Program-made: the position numbers and the translations under genes | Source: Chryseobacterium sp. LJ668 | Lineage (GTDB): Bacteria > Bacteroidota > Bacteroidia > Flavobacteriales > Weeksellaceae | Length of the DNA stretch: 64,000 nucleotides | Reading direction: 5' to 3' | Assembly: GCF_019613955.1 (NCBI RefSeq) | Contig: NZ_CP080443.1 | Span: forward strand, 1,674,001-1,738,000 | Shown here: positions 1 to 8,466 of the stretch, one piece after another | How the letters are laid out: each line of letters begins with the position of its first letter | Numbering within the stretch: position 1 is the stretch's first letter | Notes under the pieces: generated by a model | The model's database searches: none | Told to the model about the DNA's origin: nothing | The model's input: only the letters and a program-made list of their open reading frames with translations

Positions 1-2
1 CT

Positions 3-227
3 CAGGAAGTTGCCAAAAGAAATATCACGGTAAACGCTGTTGCTCCAGGTTTCATTAAAACCGATATGACGCAGGATTTTAATGAAGACGAACTGAAAGC
101 TATGATCCCTGCAAACCGATTTGGCGAAGCTGAAGAAGTAGCAGACTTGGTCGCATTTTTAGCATCAAAAAAATCTTCGTACATCACAGGAGAAATTATT
201 AATATTAACGGAGGAATTTATTCATAA
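3..227 (+). CDS. 3-oxoacyl-ACP reductase (FabG-like SDR), C-terminal part only
   Basis: This is the last 74 codons of a short-chain dehydrogenase; the start and the catalytic Tyr-Lys lie before the window. The visible part has the typical SDR end: the [12 protein letters not shown] segment, then the [15 protein letters not shown]-terminus that follows the cofactor and substrate loop in FabG proteins. FabG reduces 3-oxoacyl-ACP with NADPH. A ketosynthase and an ACP follow closely on the same strand, so the likely role is the ketoreduction step of aryl polyene chain extension rather than housekeeping fatty acid synthesis. The family call is secure; the pathway role is inferred from context. Confidence 0.88.
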   Translation, partial: QEVAKRNITVNAVAPGFIKTDMTQDFNEDELKAMIPANRFGEAEEVADLVAFLASKKSSYITGEIININGGIYS

Positions 228-294
228 ATCAGGTGGCGGATAAAAGGAAACAATTGTTGCAACTTAATGTCTAAAACCTACAACCTAAGTTTAA

Positions 295-1515
295 ATGGAA
301 AATAGGGTAGTTATAACCGGAATGGGAATTTATTCTTGCATCGGAACTTCTTTGGAAGAAGTGAAAGAATCCCTGTATCAAGGTAAATCCGGAATTGTTT
401 TAATTGATGAAAGAAAAGAATTTGGTTTCAGATCTGGTCTCAGCGGAGTTGTCCCAAAGCCGGATTTAAAAAATCTTCTTAACAGACGCCAGCGTGTGAG
501 CATGGGCGAAGAAAGCGAGTATGCCTACATTGCAACGTTTGATGCTTTAAAGCAAGCTAATATTGACCAAGATTTTTTAGACAATAACGAAGTCGGAATA
601 TTATACGGAAACGACAGCGTCTCTAAGGCAGTTGTAGAATCTATCGACATCGCAAGAGAGAAAAAAGACACTTCTTTAATGGGTTCTGGTGCGATTTTCA
701 AATCGATGAACTCTACGGTCACCATGAATCTTTCTACCATCTTCAAATTAAGAGGAATCAATTTGACAGTCAGTGCGGCCTGTGCAAGTGGTTCTCATTC
801 CTTGGGATTGGCTTATATGATGATCAAAAATGGTTTTCAGGATATCATTGTTTGTGGTGGTGCCCAGGAAACCAATAAATACTCGATGGCAAGCTTCGAT
901 GGTTTGGGTGTATTTTCAGTAAGAGAAAATGAGCCCACAAAAGCTTCCAGACCTTTCGATTCTGACCGGGATGGCCTAATTCCCAGTGGCGGAGCGGCCT
1001 CTTTAATTGTCGAAAGCTTAGAATCGGCGCATAAAAGGGGTGCAGCTATTTTAGGAGAAATTGTTGGTTATGGTTTTTCTTCCAATGGTGGCCATATTTC
1101 TACCCCGAATATAGACGGTCCTGCTTTGGCAATGAATCGGGCTTTGAAACAGTCAGGTCTGGAGGTAAAAGATATTGATTATATCAATGCTCATGCGACT
1201 TCCACACCTATTGGTGATGCCAATGAAGCAAAAGCAATTCACGAGATTTTCGGGAATGAAGTGCCTGTAAGCTCTACAAAATCGATGACCGGGCACGAAT
1301 GCTGGATGGCAGGAGCAAGCGAAGTGATTTATTCAATACTGATGATGCAGAATGATTTTATTGCGCCAAATATCAATTTAGAAAACCCCGATGAAGAAGC
1401 CAAAAAGATTAATTTAATCTCTGAAACTAAAAATCAAAAAATTGACGTATTTTTGTCGAATTCTTTCGGATTTGGGGGAACCAACTCCGCATTAATTGTT
1501 AAAAAATTTGATTAA
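295..1515 (+). CDS. beta-ketoacyl-ACP synthase (FabF-like), aryl polyene cluster
   Basis: This 406-residue condensing enzyme of the KAS I/II thiolase fold extends an ACP-bound acyl chain with malonyl-ACP. The full catalytic triad is visible: Cys163 in SAACASGSHS, His300 in NAHATSTPIGD and His334 in MTGHECW. The second motif reads HAT where most FabF proteins have HGT. The length is normal for the family. It lies 67 bp after the FabG-like gene and 4 bp before the ACP start, so the three are probably one transcription unit. It is one of three ketosynthases in the window with an intact triad besides the KAS III enzyme. Expected location is the cytoplasm. Confidence 0.9.
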   Translation: MENRVVITGMGIYSCIGTSLEEVKESLYQGKSGIVLIDERKEFGFRSGLSGVVPKPDLKNLLNRRQRVSMGEESEYAYIATFDALKQANIDQDFLDNNEVGILYGNDSVSKAVVESIDIAREKKDTSLMGSGAIFKSMNSTVTMNLSTIFKLRGINLTVSAACASGSHSLGLAYMMIKNGFQDIIVCGGAQETNKYSMASFDGLGVFSVRENEPTKASRPFDSDRDGLIPSGGAASLIVESLESAHKRGAAILGEIVGYGFSSNGGHISTPNIDGPALAMNRALKQSGLEVKDIDYINAHATSTPIGDANEAKAIHEIFGNEVPVSSTKSMTGHECWMAGASEVIYSILMMQNDFIAPNINLENPDEEAKKINLISETKNQKIDVFLSNSFGFGGTNSALIVKKFD

Positions 1516-1519
1516 ACAA

Positions 1520-1774
1520 ATGGAAAGAGAGAAAATTATTACAATTGCTAATGATTTTTTGATCAACGAATTTGAGGTTGATGAAGATGAAATCAGCAGC
1601 GATGCAAATTTCAAAAAAACTGTGGGCTTAGACAGCTTAGATTATATAGATATGGTAGTGGTCATTGAGTCTAATTTTGGAGTGAAATTAGGTGAGGCAG
1701 ATTTTAAAAACATCGTCACTTTCAACGATTTCTACTCGGTAATAGAAAATAAAATCATTGAGAAAAGCGCTTAA
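1520..1774 (+). CDS. acyl carrier protein
   Basis: This is an 84-residue acidic carrier protein. The phosphopantetheine attachment site is Ser39 in the motif GLDSLDYIDMV, followed by the usual helix III region. The reading frame stays open back to 1496, but I place the start at the ATG at 1520, four bases after the stop of the ketosynthase; this gives a normal ACP length and removes a meaningless N-terminal extension. It would carry the growing polyene chain for the adjacent ketosynthase. A second ACP is encoded at 12933-13190. Confidence 0.9.
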   Translation: MEREKIITIANDFLINEFEVDEDEISSDANFKKTVGLDSLDYIDMVVVIESNFGVKLGEADFKNIVTFNDFYSVIENKIIEKSA

Positions 1775-1797
1775 TATCAATTAAATATTTACTCCTC

Positions 1798-1870
1798 AGT
1801 AATGTAACAATGTATCAATCTAGCAGTTTACCAATGTTTAAAATATTGTTGCACTGATTCATTGTTAATT
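1798..1870 (+). repeat. CAATGT-rich interspersed repeat after ACP gene 1
   Basis: This AT-rich spacer contains AATGTAACAATGT, ACCAATGTT and CATTGTTAAT, plus a TCTAGCA core. A related stretch, in the same orientation relative to its ACP gene, follows the other ACP gene at 12851-12925. It looks like an intergenic repeat family; no protein is encoded. The relationship was judged by eye. Confidence 0.45.
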
Positions 1871-1877
1871 TAAAATT

Positions 1878-2762
1878 ATGAATAAGTGGAAAGGAAAATC
1901 TAAAGGTACCATCTTAGGATACAGAATTTTTGTATGGTGCATTAGAAATATCGGAATCAGGAGTTCATATTTTGTACTCTACTTCGTAGCAGCATACTAT
2001 TCTTTCTTCGAAAAAAAAAGCAATCAGTATATTTCTTATTATTTTCAAAAGAGACTAAACTACGGGTATTTTAATTCAAAAATTTCAATTTTCAAAAGCT
2101 ACTTTACCTTCGGGAAAATTCTCATTGATAAAACGGCAATTTCTGTTGGGTTAAGAAACCGGTTTACTTATGAATTTGACGGAGTAGAGAATCTTAAAAA
2201 TCTTCTTACCGAAAAAAAAGGCGGTATTCTAATCAGCGCCCATATCGGGAATTTCGAAATTGCAGAATACTTTTTTGCAGATATTGATTTTGATTGTCAG
2301 ATCAATCTGGTGACAACAGATCAGGAAGTTACAGCAATAAGAGAATATATGGACAGTATTGCTGTCAAAAAAAGCTCCATTAAATTTATCTATGTAAAAG
2401 ATGATATGTCGCATATTTTCGACATCAATGAGGCTTTATCAAAAAATGAACTGATTTGTTTCACAGGAGACCGCTATTTTGAAGGTTCAAAATTCCTCGA
2501 AGCCGGTTTACTTGGAAAAAGCGCTAAATTTCCGGCTGGCCCTTTCTTGATAGCCTCCAGACTAAGTGTTCCTGTGGTGTATGTGTATGTAATGAAAGAG
2601 AAAAACCTTCATTATCATTTGTATGCCAGAGTAGCGCAAGAGGTTAAAAAACGCGATGCACCTGGGCTTTTAAGCTCATATACCCAAAACCTTGAATCAA
2701 TGGTTCAGAAATATCCGCTTCAATGGTTCAACTATTTTGATTTTTGGGATGATGTAGAATGA
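1878..2762 (+). CDS. LpxL/HtrB-like lipid A-type acyltransferase
   Basis: This 294-residue protein belongs to the bacterial lipid A biosynthesis acyltransferase family. The catalytic HX4E motif is at His122-Glu127 (SAHIGNFEIAEYFF), and a conserved GDRYFEGS segment follows near residues 199-206. An N-terminal hydrophobic segment (about residues 15-45) suggests inner-membrane attachment, as in LpxL. The family transfers acyl chains from ACP to lipid or other acceptors. In aryl polyene and flexirubin clusters a gene of this family is regularly present and could transfer the polyene chain from ACP to its acceptor. The family is clear; the substrate is inferred. Confidence 0.82.
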   Translation: MNKWKGKSKGTILGYRIFVWCIRNIGIRSSYFVLYFVAAYYSFFEKKSNQYISYYFQKRLNYGYFNSKISIFKSYFTFGKILIDKTAISVGLRNRFTYEFDGVENLKNLLTEKKGGILISAHIGNFEIAEYFFADIDFDCQINLVTTDQEVTAIREYMDSIAVKKSSIKFIYVKDDMSHIFDINEALSKNELICFTGDRYFEGSKFLEAGLLGKSAKFPAGPFLIASRLSVPVVYVYVMKEKNLHYHLYARVAQEVKKRDAPGLLSSYTQNLESMVQKYPLQWFNYFDFWDDVE

Positions 2763-2915
2763 TTCTTTTCTTAGGCAGCTTTATCCGTTCTCCGTTCCCG
2801 CTTTTTTATTTCTAACGCTTAACCCTTCCAAAATAAAAAGAACTCCACTCGGGCCGGGCTGCAAGCAATCGACATAAAATGATTATGTACATAGAAAGAT
2901 GATAGAATCTTTGTA

Positions 2916-2942
2916 AAAAGATACTTCCTTTTGAAGTATTTT
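2916..2942 (+). terminator. possible weak hairpin
   Basis: An ATACTTC / GAAGTAT inverted repeat (2921-2927 and 2933-2939) with a 5-base loop is followed by TTTT. It lies in the 246-bp spacer between the acyltransferase and the FAD enzyme and could be a weak terminator. The stem is AT-rich and short. Confidence 0.35.
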
Positions 2943-3008
2943 AAAGATATTATTCTAAACTGTTTCATAAACTTTTGTACCTTTTGTGGTTAAAACCAGC
3001 AATCAAAT

Positions 3009-4553
3009 TTGAAAAAAAATTACGACATATTGGTCATTGGCAGCGGATTGGGAGGTCTAGTTTCGGCACTTATTCTGGCGAAAGAAGGATTGAAAGTCTG
3101 TGTACTTGAAAAAAACAATCAATATGGAGGCAACCTGCAGACATTTTCAAGGGATAAACTTATTTTTGATACCGGTGTTCATTATATTGGTGGACTTTCA
3201 GAAGGGCAAAATCTTCGTCAGTTTTTTTCTTATTTAGAAATTATTGATGGTCTCGAGCTTCAGAAAATGGACGAAAACGGCTATGACAAAATCACCTTTG
3301 AAAATGATGATGTAGAATATCCTCATGCACAAGGATATGCTAATTTTGTAAAGCAGCTCGCAGTATATTTTCCGGAAGAAAAAGAAAATCTGGAAAATTA
3401 TTGTGAAGAAATCCAAAGAGTTTGCAACAGTTTTCCAAGGTATAATGTGGTGGGAAAAGACAACTATAGCGAAGAAATTCTGCATTTAAATACCAAAAGG
3501 CTGCTAGAATCGATTACTTCAAACGAAAAGCTCCAGGCAGTTTTGTTGGGTTCAAATTTTCTTTATGGCGGAGATTCTGAAAATATACCTTTTTATATAC
3601 ATGCGCTGACGGTAAATTCTTACATTCAAAGTGCTTATAAATGTATAAAAGGCGGAAGTCAGATTTCAAAGATACTAATTAAAAAGCTGCGTGAATATGG
3701 AGCAGAAGTTTATAAACATGCTGAGGTTTCAGAAATGATTTTTAGTGAAGATAATGTGCTAACTTCAGTTAAAACCAAGTCGGGAAAAGAATATACAGCT
3801 AAAAAATTTATCTCCAATATCGAAATTCGTTCGGTAATTCGCTTAATTGGAGAAAAAAGGCTCAAAAAAACGTTTCTCAACAGGGTTTTAAGTTGGGAAC
3901 CAGTTTCTTCCTGCTTCAGCGTTTATTTGGTTTTAAAACCTAACACAGTTCCTAACTTTAATTATAATATTTTCCATTATTCTTCTAAAGAGCTGGTTTG
4001 GAACGCATTTCACTATAAAAAAGAAAACTGGCCGGAAACCTATATGCTTTCGTCTACACCCTCAAAGCCTCATGGTGAATTTGCGGAAAGTTTAACTGCT
4101 ATTTCGTACATGAATTTTGATGAGGTTGAAGACTGGCAAAATACCATAAATACCATTGCATTTGAGCAGGAAAGAGGTGATGCATACGAAAAATTTAAAA
4201 CAGAAAAAGCAGAGAAGATGATTGATGCTTTGGAAAAGAAAATTCCGAGTCTTAGAAATTCCATTAAGAACATCTACACTTCTTCACCACTTTCGTATCG
4301 CGATTATATCGGGAGTTTTGAAGGTAATATGTATGGTTACATTAAAACTTCCGAAAATCCTTTAAAGACAATGGTTTCTCCACGTACAAAGATTGATAAT
4401 TTATTCTTAACAGGGCAATCTGTTAATATGCACGGGATTTTAGGATGTACAATTGGTGCTTTTAATACCTGCGCAGAAATTTTGGGAAAAGAAGTGATTG
4501 ATGAACGTCTTACACAAATGATTAATAAAAATAATGGTAAAAAAGGAAAATAA
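3009..4553 (+). CDS. phytoene desaturase-like NAD(P)/FAD-dependent oxidoreductase
   Basis: This 514-residue flavoprotein has a Rossmann dinucleotide-binding site right at its N-terminus: GSGLGGLVSALILAKEGL at about residues 11-28, ending in the acidic strand VCVLEK. The C-terminal FAD-contact region LTGQSVNMHGILGC matches the carotenoid isomerase / retinol saturase / CrtI superfamily. The start is a TTG at 3009, since no ATG lies upstream at a sensible distance and the Rossmann motif begins immediately after it. In a polyene pigment cluster it could desaturate, isomerise or hydroxylate the chain. The precise reaction cannot be read from sequence. Its stop overlaps the annotated start of the next gene by 20 bp. 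Confidence 0.83.
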   Translation: MKKNYDILVIGSGLGGLVSALILAKEGLKVCVLEKNNQYGGNLQTFSRDKLIFDTGVHYIGGLSEGQNLRQFFSYLEIIDGLELQKMDENGYDKITFENDDVEYPHAQGYANFVKQLAVYFPEEKENLENYCEEIQRVCNSFPRYNVVGKDNYSEEILHLNTKRLLESITSNEKLQAVLLGSNFLYGGDSENIPFYIHALTVNSYIQSAYKCIKGGSQISKILIKKLREYGAEVYKHAEVSEMIFSEDNVLTSVKTKSGKEYTAKKFISNIEIRSVIRLIGEKRLKKTFLNRVLSWEPVSSCFSVYLVLKPNTVPNFNYNIFHYSSKELVWNAFHYKKENWPETYMLSSTPSKPHGEFAESLTAISYMNFDEVEDWQNTINTIAFEQERGDAYEKFKTEKAEKMIDALEKKIPSLRNSIKNIYTSSPLSYRDYIGSFEGNMYGYIKTSENPLKTMVSPRTKIDNLFLTGQSVNMHGILGCTIGAFNTCAEILGKEVIDERLTQMINKNNGKKGK

Positions 4554-6306
4554 TATACTGGCTTTTGTCATTCTGAATGAAACGAACTGCAGTGGAGAAT
4601 CTCAACAAGTAAAGAAAGATTCTTTCTTTTGTCAGAGTAACAAGTGTTGGAAAATAAATACATTATTCTATTTATTGATAACAATAAATTTAATCTCCTG
4701 CGGTGTCAGAAAATCAATAAAACATACTCCCGATGTACAACAATATGCTTTAGAAATCCCAAAAATTAGTAATCTAAATGACTCGACTTTTTCATTTAAT
4801 GAAAATTATTTAACTAAAAATAAGCAACAGCTATGGGAGCTGTACATCAAAGGTAGTCCTTTACAATTGGGCTATAACAACGGAGCTCTGACACAAAATT
4901 TAATGCAGAAACAGGAAGAGATTTTCTTTTCAAAAGTTGAAGGATTTGTGCCGTCAAAATTTAAACAGAATCTTCTACGTGGTTTGTTGAAGTGGTATAA
5001 TAGAAAAATGTATCTGAATGTGAGGAATGATTTTCAGGCAGAATTATACGGTTTGTCTCAATACTCATCGGATAAATATGATTTTATTGCTCCAAAATTC
5101 AGAAGGGCAATGTATTTGCACGGCGCGCATGATATTGGTCACGCGATGCAGGATTTAATGGTGGTTGGCTGTACTTCGCTCGCGGTCTGGAATGAAAATA
5201 CCGAAGACGGAGACTTGCTGATCGGAAGAAATTTTGACTTTTACGTTGGTGATGATTTTGCTAAAAATAAATTAATAGAATTTGTAGAGCCTGACGAAGG
5301 AATCGCCTATATGTCGGTAAGCTGGCCAGGAATGATCGGTGTAGTGTCGGGGATGAATAAGGAAGGTCTAACGGTAACAATCAATGCAGGAAAATCTAAA
5401 ATTCCGTTGACTGCAAAAACACCGATTTCTCTGGTTACAAGAGAAATCCTTCAATATGCAAAAAATATTGATGAAGCAGTTGCGATTGCCAGAAAACGAA
5501 AAGTTTTCGTTTCAGAATCTATTTTGGTTGGAAGTGCAAATGATAAAAAAGCGATTATCATTGAAGTTTCACCTAAAAATTTTGGGGTATACCAGGTAAA
5601 TAATACAAGCAAAGTTTTTTGTACGAACCACTTTCAGTCTGACGCTTATCAAGATGATAAAAGAAATCAAAAGCATATTGTCGAAAGCCATTCAGAATAC
5701 CGCTACGAGAAACTGCAGGAGCTTATACAGGTAAATACAAAACTAAATCCTGAAAAGCTGGCTTCTATCTTAAGAGATAAGTCAGGCTTAAAAAATAAAA
5801 GTATTGGCTACGGAAATGAGAAGGCGATTAATCAATTGTTAGCGCATCATGCGGTCATATTTTCACCTGAAAAAAAAATGGTTTGGGTTTCGTCAAATCC
5901 TTACCAATTGGGCGAATTTGTCTGTTATGATCTAAATGAGATTTTCTCTGATGAAAGATTGAAAGATGGTAAATTTGCAAAATCTGAACTGAATATTGCA
6001 AAAGATCCTTTCGTAGATTCTAAGGAATTTCAGGATTATGAGAAATTTAAATTTTTAAGTTCTGAAGTTGAGAAAGCAATTGATGGTAGAATTCTTCTCA
6101 CAGATAATTTTTTGATGAATTATCAATCTTTAAACAAGGATTTCTGGTGGGTTTATTACCAAACCGGGAAATATTATTACAAAGTAAAGGAATATTCAAA
6201 AGCGAAAAGTGAATTCGAAAAAGCTCTGACGAAAGAAATTACGACGGTTCCAGATAAGCAAAGTGTGGAGAAATATTTACATAAAACTGTGAAAAAATTA
6301 AGATAG
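4534..6306 (+). CDS. C45-family autoproteolytic acyltransferase/hydrolase, lipoprotein
   Basis: This protein (590 residues from the first ATG) has the N-terminal-nucleophile hydrolase features of the C45 / acyl-CoA:6-APA acyltransferase-like family. The nucleophile would be Cys213 in VVGCTSLAVWN, followed by GRNFDFYVG and WPGMIGVVSGMN. A C-terminal TPR-like stretch is at about 540-585 (YQTGKYYYKVKEYSKAKSEF). A lipobox (NLISC, Cys56) follows a hydrophobic run, so the mature protein is probably a periplasmic or outer-membrane lipoprotein. Residues 9-37 are encoded by a palindromic intergenic repeat (4564-4653), which makes the N-region abnormally long; no good alternative start exists in frame. 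It may deacylate or transacylate a pigment or lipid, but the substrate is unknown. Confidence 0.75.
   Translation: MVKKENNILAFVILNETNCSGESQQVKKDSFFCQSNKCWKINTLFYLLITINLISCGVRKSIKHTPDVQQYALEIPKISNLNDSTFSFNENYLTKNKQQLWELYIKGSPLQLGYNNGALTQNLMQKQEEIFFSKVEGFVPSKFKQNLLRGLLKWYNRKMYLNVRNDFQAELYGLSQYSSDKYDFIAPKFRRAMYLHGAHDIGHAMQDLMVVGCTSLAVWNENTEDGDLLIGRNFDFYVGDDFAKNKLIEFVEPDEGIAYMSVSWPGMIGVVSGMNKEGLTVTINAGKSKIPLTAKTPISLVTREILQYAKNIDEAVAIARKRKVFVSESILVGSANDKKAIIIEVSPKNFGVYQVNNTSKVFCTNHFQSDAYQDDKRNQKHIVESHSEYRYEKLQELIQVNTKLNPEKLASILRDKSGLKNKSIGYGNEKAINQLLAHHAVIFSPEKKMVWVSSNPYQLGEFVCYDLNEIFSDERLKDGKFAKSELNIAKDPFVDSKEFQDYEKFKFLSSEVEKAIDGRILLTDNFLMNYQSLNKDFWWVYYQTGKYYYKVKEYSKAKSEFEKALTKEITTVPDKQSVEKYLHKTVKKLR
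4564..4653. repeat. TTTGTCATTC palindromic repeat (copy 1)
   Basis: The element begins TTTGTCATTCTGAATGAAAC and ends with the degenerate complementary arm TTTTGTCAGAGTAACA. The same ends occur at 10489-10569 and 24507-24561. This copy lies inside the N-terminal coding region of the C45-family gene. Confidence 0.6.
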
Positions 6307-6348
6307 AAGCTGATAAACCCTGACTGCGCAATGTTTAATTCCATTAAC

Positions 6349-6399
6349 TTTTTTTAGAGTTTCGGCGGCGGCATAGCCGCCGCCGAAACTCTAAAAAAA
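6349..6399. terminator. perfect bidirectional terminator hairpin
   Basis: This is a 24-base perfect inverted repeat (6349-6372 and 6376-6399) with a 3-base ATA loop. It starts with seven T, ends with seven A, and has a GGCGGCGGC/GCCGCCGCC core in otherwise AT-rich DNA. It sits between two converging genes (stops at 6306 and 6428) and provides a T-tract in both directions, so it should terminate both operons. Confidence 0.9.
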
Positions 6400-6427
6400 T
6401 ACTGGCAGTAAATTAGTTCTATAAAAA

Positions 6428-7600
6428 TCAATTATTCTTAGGACGCATTTTATTCAGAAAAAAGAAAGTAAAAGCTCCGCTAATGAAAGACATTGATGTG
6501 GCCAAAATCAAGCTCCCGATCACATATTGAAGAAGATTGTTTTTTACCAGATCAAAATTGAATTCCTGATTAAAAATATCGCCTTCTCCGGCAACGAAAG
6601 GAGCTCCCAAAAAAAGTGATACCGCAATAATTAAAGGAATAAATGGCGGTAAGCTCACATTAGAAGCAACGAATGCCAAGACTTTATTGAGTTTAAACAA
6701 AACCGATAAAGAAATTACTAAAATGGTATGATAGCCTCCAAAAGGCAAAAAACCTACAAAAACTCCTAGTGCTATAGAAAATGCTTTTACACGTGGGGTA
6801 CCTTCGCTTTCTAAAATATCTTCCTGTATGAATCTTTTTAAACTTTTCTTCCTGAAGTTGTGAATAAAATTTCTCGGAATAATGAAAAATAAAGTAATAA
6901 TCACCAAAATTATATTCAAAATGCTGATTCGTGTGAAATCTTTAAAAGGTCTGAAGTGCGTAACTCTTTCCGCAGGATCATACAAAACCTTGATCGGGAC
7001 GTTTTTAATAGGAATTCGCCTCCATGCTGTTCTTACAATGATTTCAATTTCGAACTCAAATTTTGGTGTGAAATATTTTTTAGGAATTTTTTGTAAAGGA
7101 TATAACCGGTAACCAGATTGGGTGTCTTCCAAGTGAATTCCGGTTTCAAACCAAAACCAAAAATTAGAAAAACGGTTTCCGAAGCTGCTTTTCTTAGGAA
7201 TTCCATCTTGTGACATGTTTCGGTTTCCTATCAATAAAACATCTTGGTTTTCATCCAATAAAGCTTCCGTAAAAACAGGAATGTCATCCGGATAATGCTG
7301 TCCGTCAGAATCGATTGTTATGGCGTAATTGAAACCTAATGTAATTGCTTTTCTGAAGCCAATTTTTAAACCATTTCCTTTTCCTTTGTTTTCGGGGAGA
7401 TGAATAACAGTGATTTGACTGTAATTTTTTAAAATATCTGAAGTGGAATCTGTAGAGCCGTCATTGACGACAATGATATTTTTGGCATATTCTAAAACCC
7501 CGTCTATCACTCTTCTCAGAGTTTTTTCGTTGTTGTAGGTAGGAATTAAAACGCAGATTTTCTTTTCTTTAATTACGTTTTGAACTTCAGAGAGAATCAT
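6428..7600 (-). CDS. family 2 glycosyltransferase fused to DUF2062
   Basis: This is a 390-residue fusion. Residues about 13-240 form a GT-A family 2 transferase: PTYNNE near the N-terminus, VVNDGSTD at 44-51 and the DSD metal site at 97-99. Residues about 255-385 form a DUF2062 membrane domain (RVKAFSIALGVFVGFLPFGGYH) with hydrophobic helices. GT2 enzymes of dolichyl-phosphate-mannose-synthase type act on membrane lipid carriers, and the DUF2062 part would anchor this one in the inner membrane. Glycosyltransferase/acyltransferase proteins recur in aryl polyene clusters, so it may decorate the lipid end of the pigment. It is the last gene of the long minus-strand operon, 3 bp after its neighbour. 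Confidence 0.85.
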   Translation of the reverse strand: MILSEVQNVIKEKKICVLIPTYNNEKTLRRVIDGVLEYAKNIIVVNDGSTDSTSDILKNYSQITVIHLPENKGKGNGLKIGFRKAITLGFNYAITIDSDGQHYPDDIPVFTEALLDENQDVLLIGNRNMSQDGIPKKSSFGNRFSNFWFWFETGIHLEDTQSGYRLYPLQKIPKKYFTPKFEFEIEIIVRTAWRRIPIKNVPIKVLYDPAERVTHFRPFKDFTRISILNIILVIITLFFIIPRNFIHNFRKKSLKRFIQEDILESEGTPRVKAFSIALGVFVGFLPFGGYHTILVISLSVLFKLNKVLAFVASNVSLPPFIPLIIAVSLFLGAPFVAGEGDIFNQEFNFDLVKNNLLQYVIGSLILATSMSFISGAFTFFFLNKMRPKNN

Positions 7601-7603
7601 GAT

Positions 7604-8089
7604 TTATTTTAAACCGTTTTTTTCTGCTGCCGTCATCGTTTTAGACTGCATTGCAAATTTTTTGATATAGGTTTTCAAGGCAGCATTCTGCTTTGAATAA
7701 TTACTAAGAATAAAAGCTTTATCTTCCTTTAAATTTTTAGAATAGCCAACAATTTTTGGAATATTTTCCTGAACACTCATTCGGATAACTCTTAATTCTG
7801 CATTACTGGGATTGTTTTTGATGACGCTTTCAAGGTGAGTAACTCCGGATTTTACAAATGATTTTCTTTTATTTTTTTCGGTTGTTACTTTTGCTTCAAG
7901 AATTTCCGCAGCAGCTTTATACGCTGAAATCACTGGATCAGAAGACGTTTTTTTATCAGCAATCTCAATGAAATTTTTTGCACCTTCCATAGAAAGATTT
8001 GCTTTAGAATAAGCATTTCTCAAAGCTTCAAGATCTGAGCTCTGGAAAAATAAAAATAAACCAGTGAATAATGATAAGATCAGTCTCAT
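7604..8089 (-). CDS. exported hypothetical protein, helical
   Basis: This is a 161-residue protein with a short hydrophobic N-terminus (MRLILSLFTGLFLFFQ) that looks like a signal peptide. The rest is predicted helical and charged, with a tetratricopeptide-like feel (repeated Ala/Glu/Lys helices, LESVIKNNPSNAELRVIRMS near 110). I recognise no catalytic motif. Its ATG overlaps the stop of the upstream dehydratase gene by 4 bases, and its stop is 3 bp from the glycosyltransferase start, so it is translationally linked within the pigment operon. A role in periplasmic handling of the pigment is only a guess. Confidence 0.75.
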   Translation of the reverse strand: MRLILSLFTGLFLFFQSSDLEALRNAYSKANLSMEGAKNFIEIADKKTSSDPVISAYKAAAEILEAKVTTEKNKRKSFVKSGVTHLESVIKNNPSNAELRVIRMSVQENIPKIVGYSKNLKEDKAFILSNYSKQNAALKTYIKKFAMQSKTMTAAEKNGLK

Positions 8090-8463
8090 GACAATTGAAT
8101 ATAATGTACAGACATCTTTAATGCAATAGTCTCGCCAAATAAAGTCGTATTCTTTACTTTCACATCGTTTTCAACTTCTGTAATATCCAATTGCAAAGTC
8201 AATTCGGGAGTTTCAAAAGGGTTGATGATTGCCATGAATTTCACATTAGATGCAGATTTCAAAAATAATTTTTTACCGGTAAATTTTTCTGTTAGCTCTT
8301 TTACGATCTGCATCATACAAACTCCTGGTGTAACAGGGTTTCCCGGAAAATGACCTCTAAAAATATCGTGTTCTTTATTAAGGATTATATGGGCAATAAA
8401 GCTACCGTTGTCACTTTTATTGTGTGATTGCAAGGTATAAAAATCTGTTAGTATAGTGTTCAT
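8086..8463 (-). CDS. FabZ/ApeI-like hotdog 3-hydroxyacyl-ACP dehydratase
   Basis: This is a 125-residue single hotdog domain. The FabZ signature GHFPGNPVTPGVCMMQIV is at about residues 37-54 and keeps the catalytic-type His38. The position where FabZ has the second catalytic acid (Glu, or Asp in FabA) reads Gln52. Dehydratases in aryl polyene clusters dehydrate the 3-hydroxyacyl-ACP without further reduction, leaving the conjugated double bonds; this is the expected role. The missing acid means that activity is not guaranteed or that the acid comes from elsewhere. It sits between the lipoprotein gene (3 bp upstream) and the 161-residue exported protein. Confidence 0.8.
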   Translation of the reverse strand: MNTILTDFYTLQSHNKSDNGSFIAHIILNKEHDIFRGHFPGNPVTPGVCMMQIVKELTEKFTGKKLFLKSASNVKFMAIINPFETPELTLQLDITEVENDVKVKNTTLFGETIALKMSVHYIQLS

Positions 8464-8466
8464 GAT

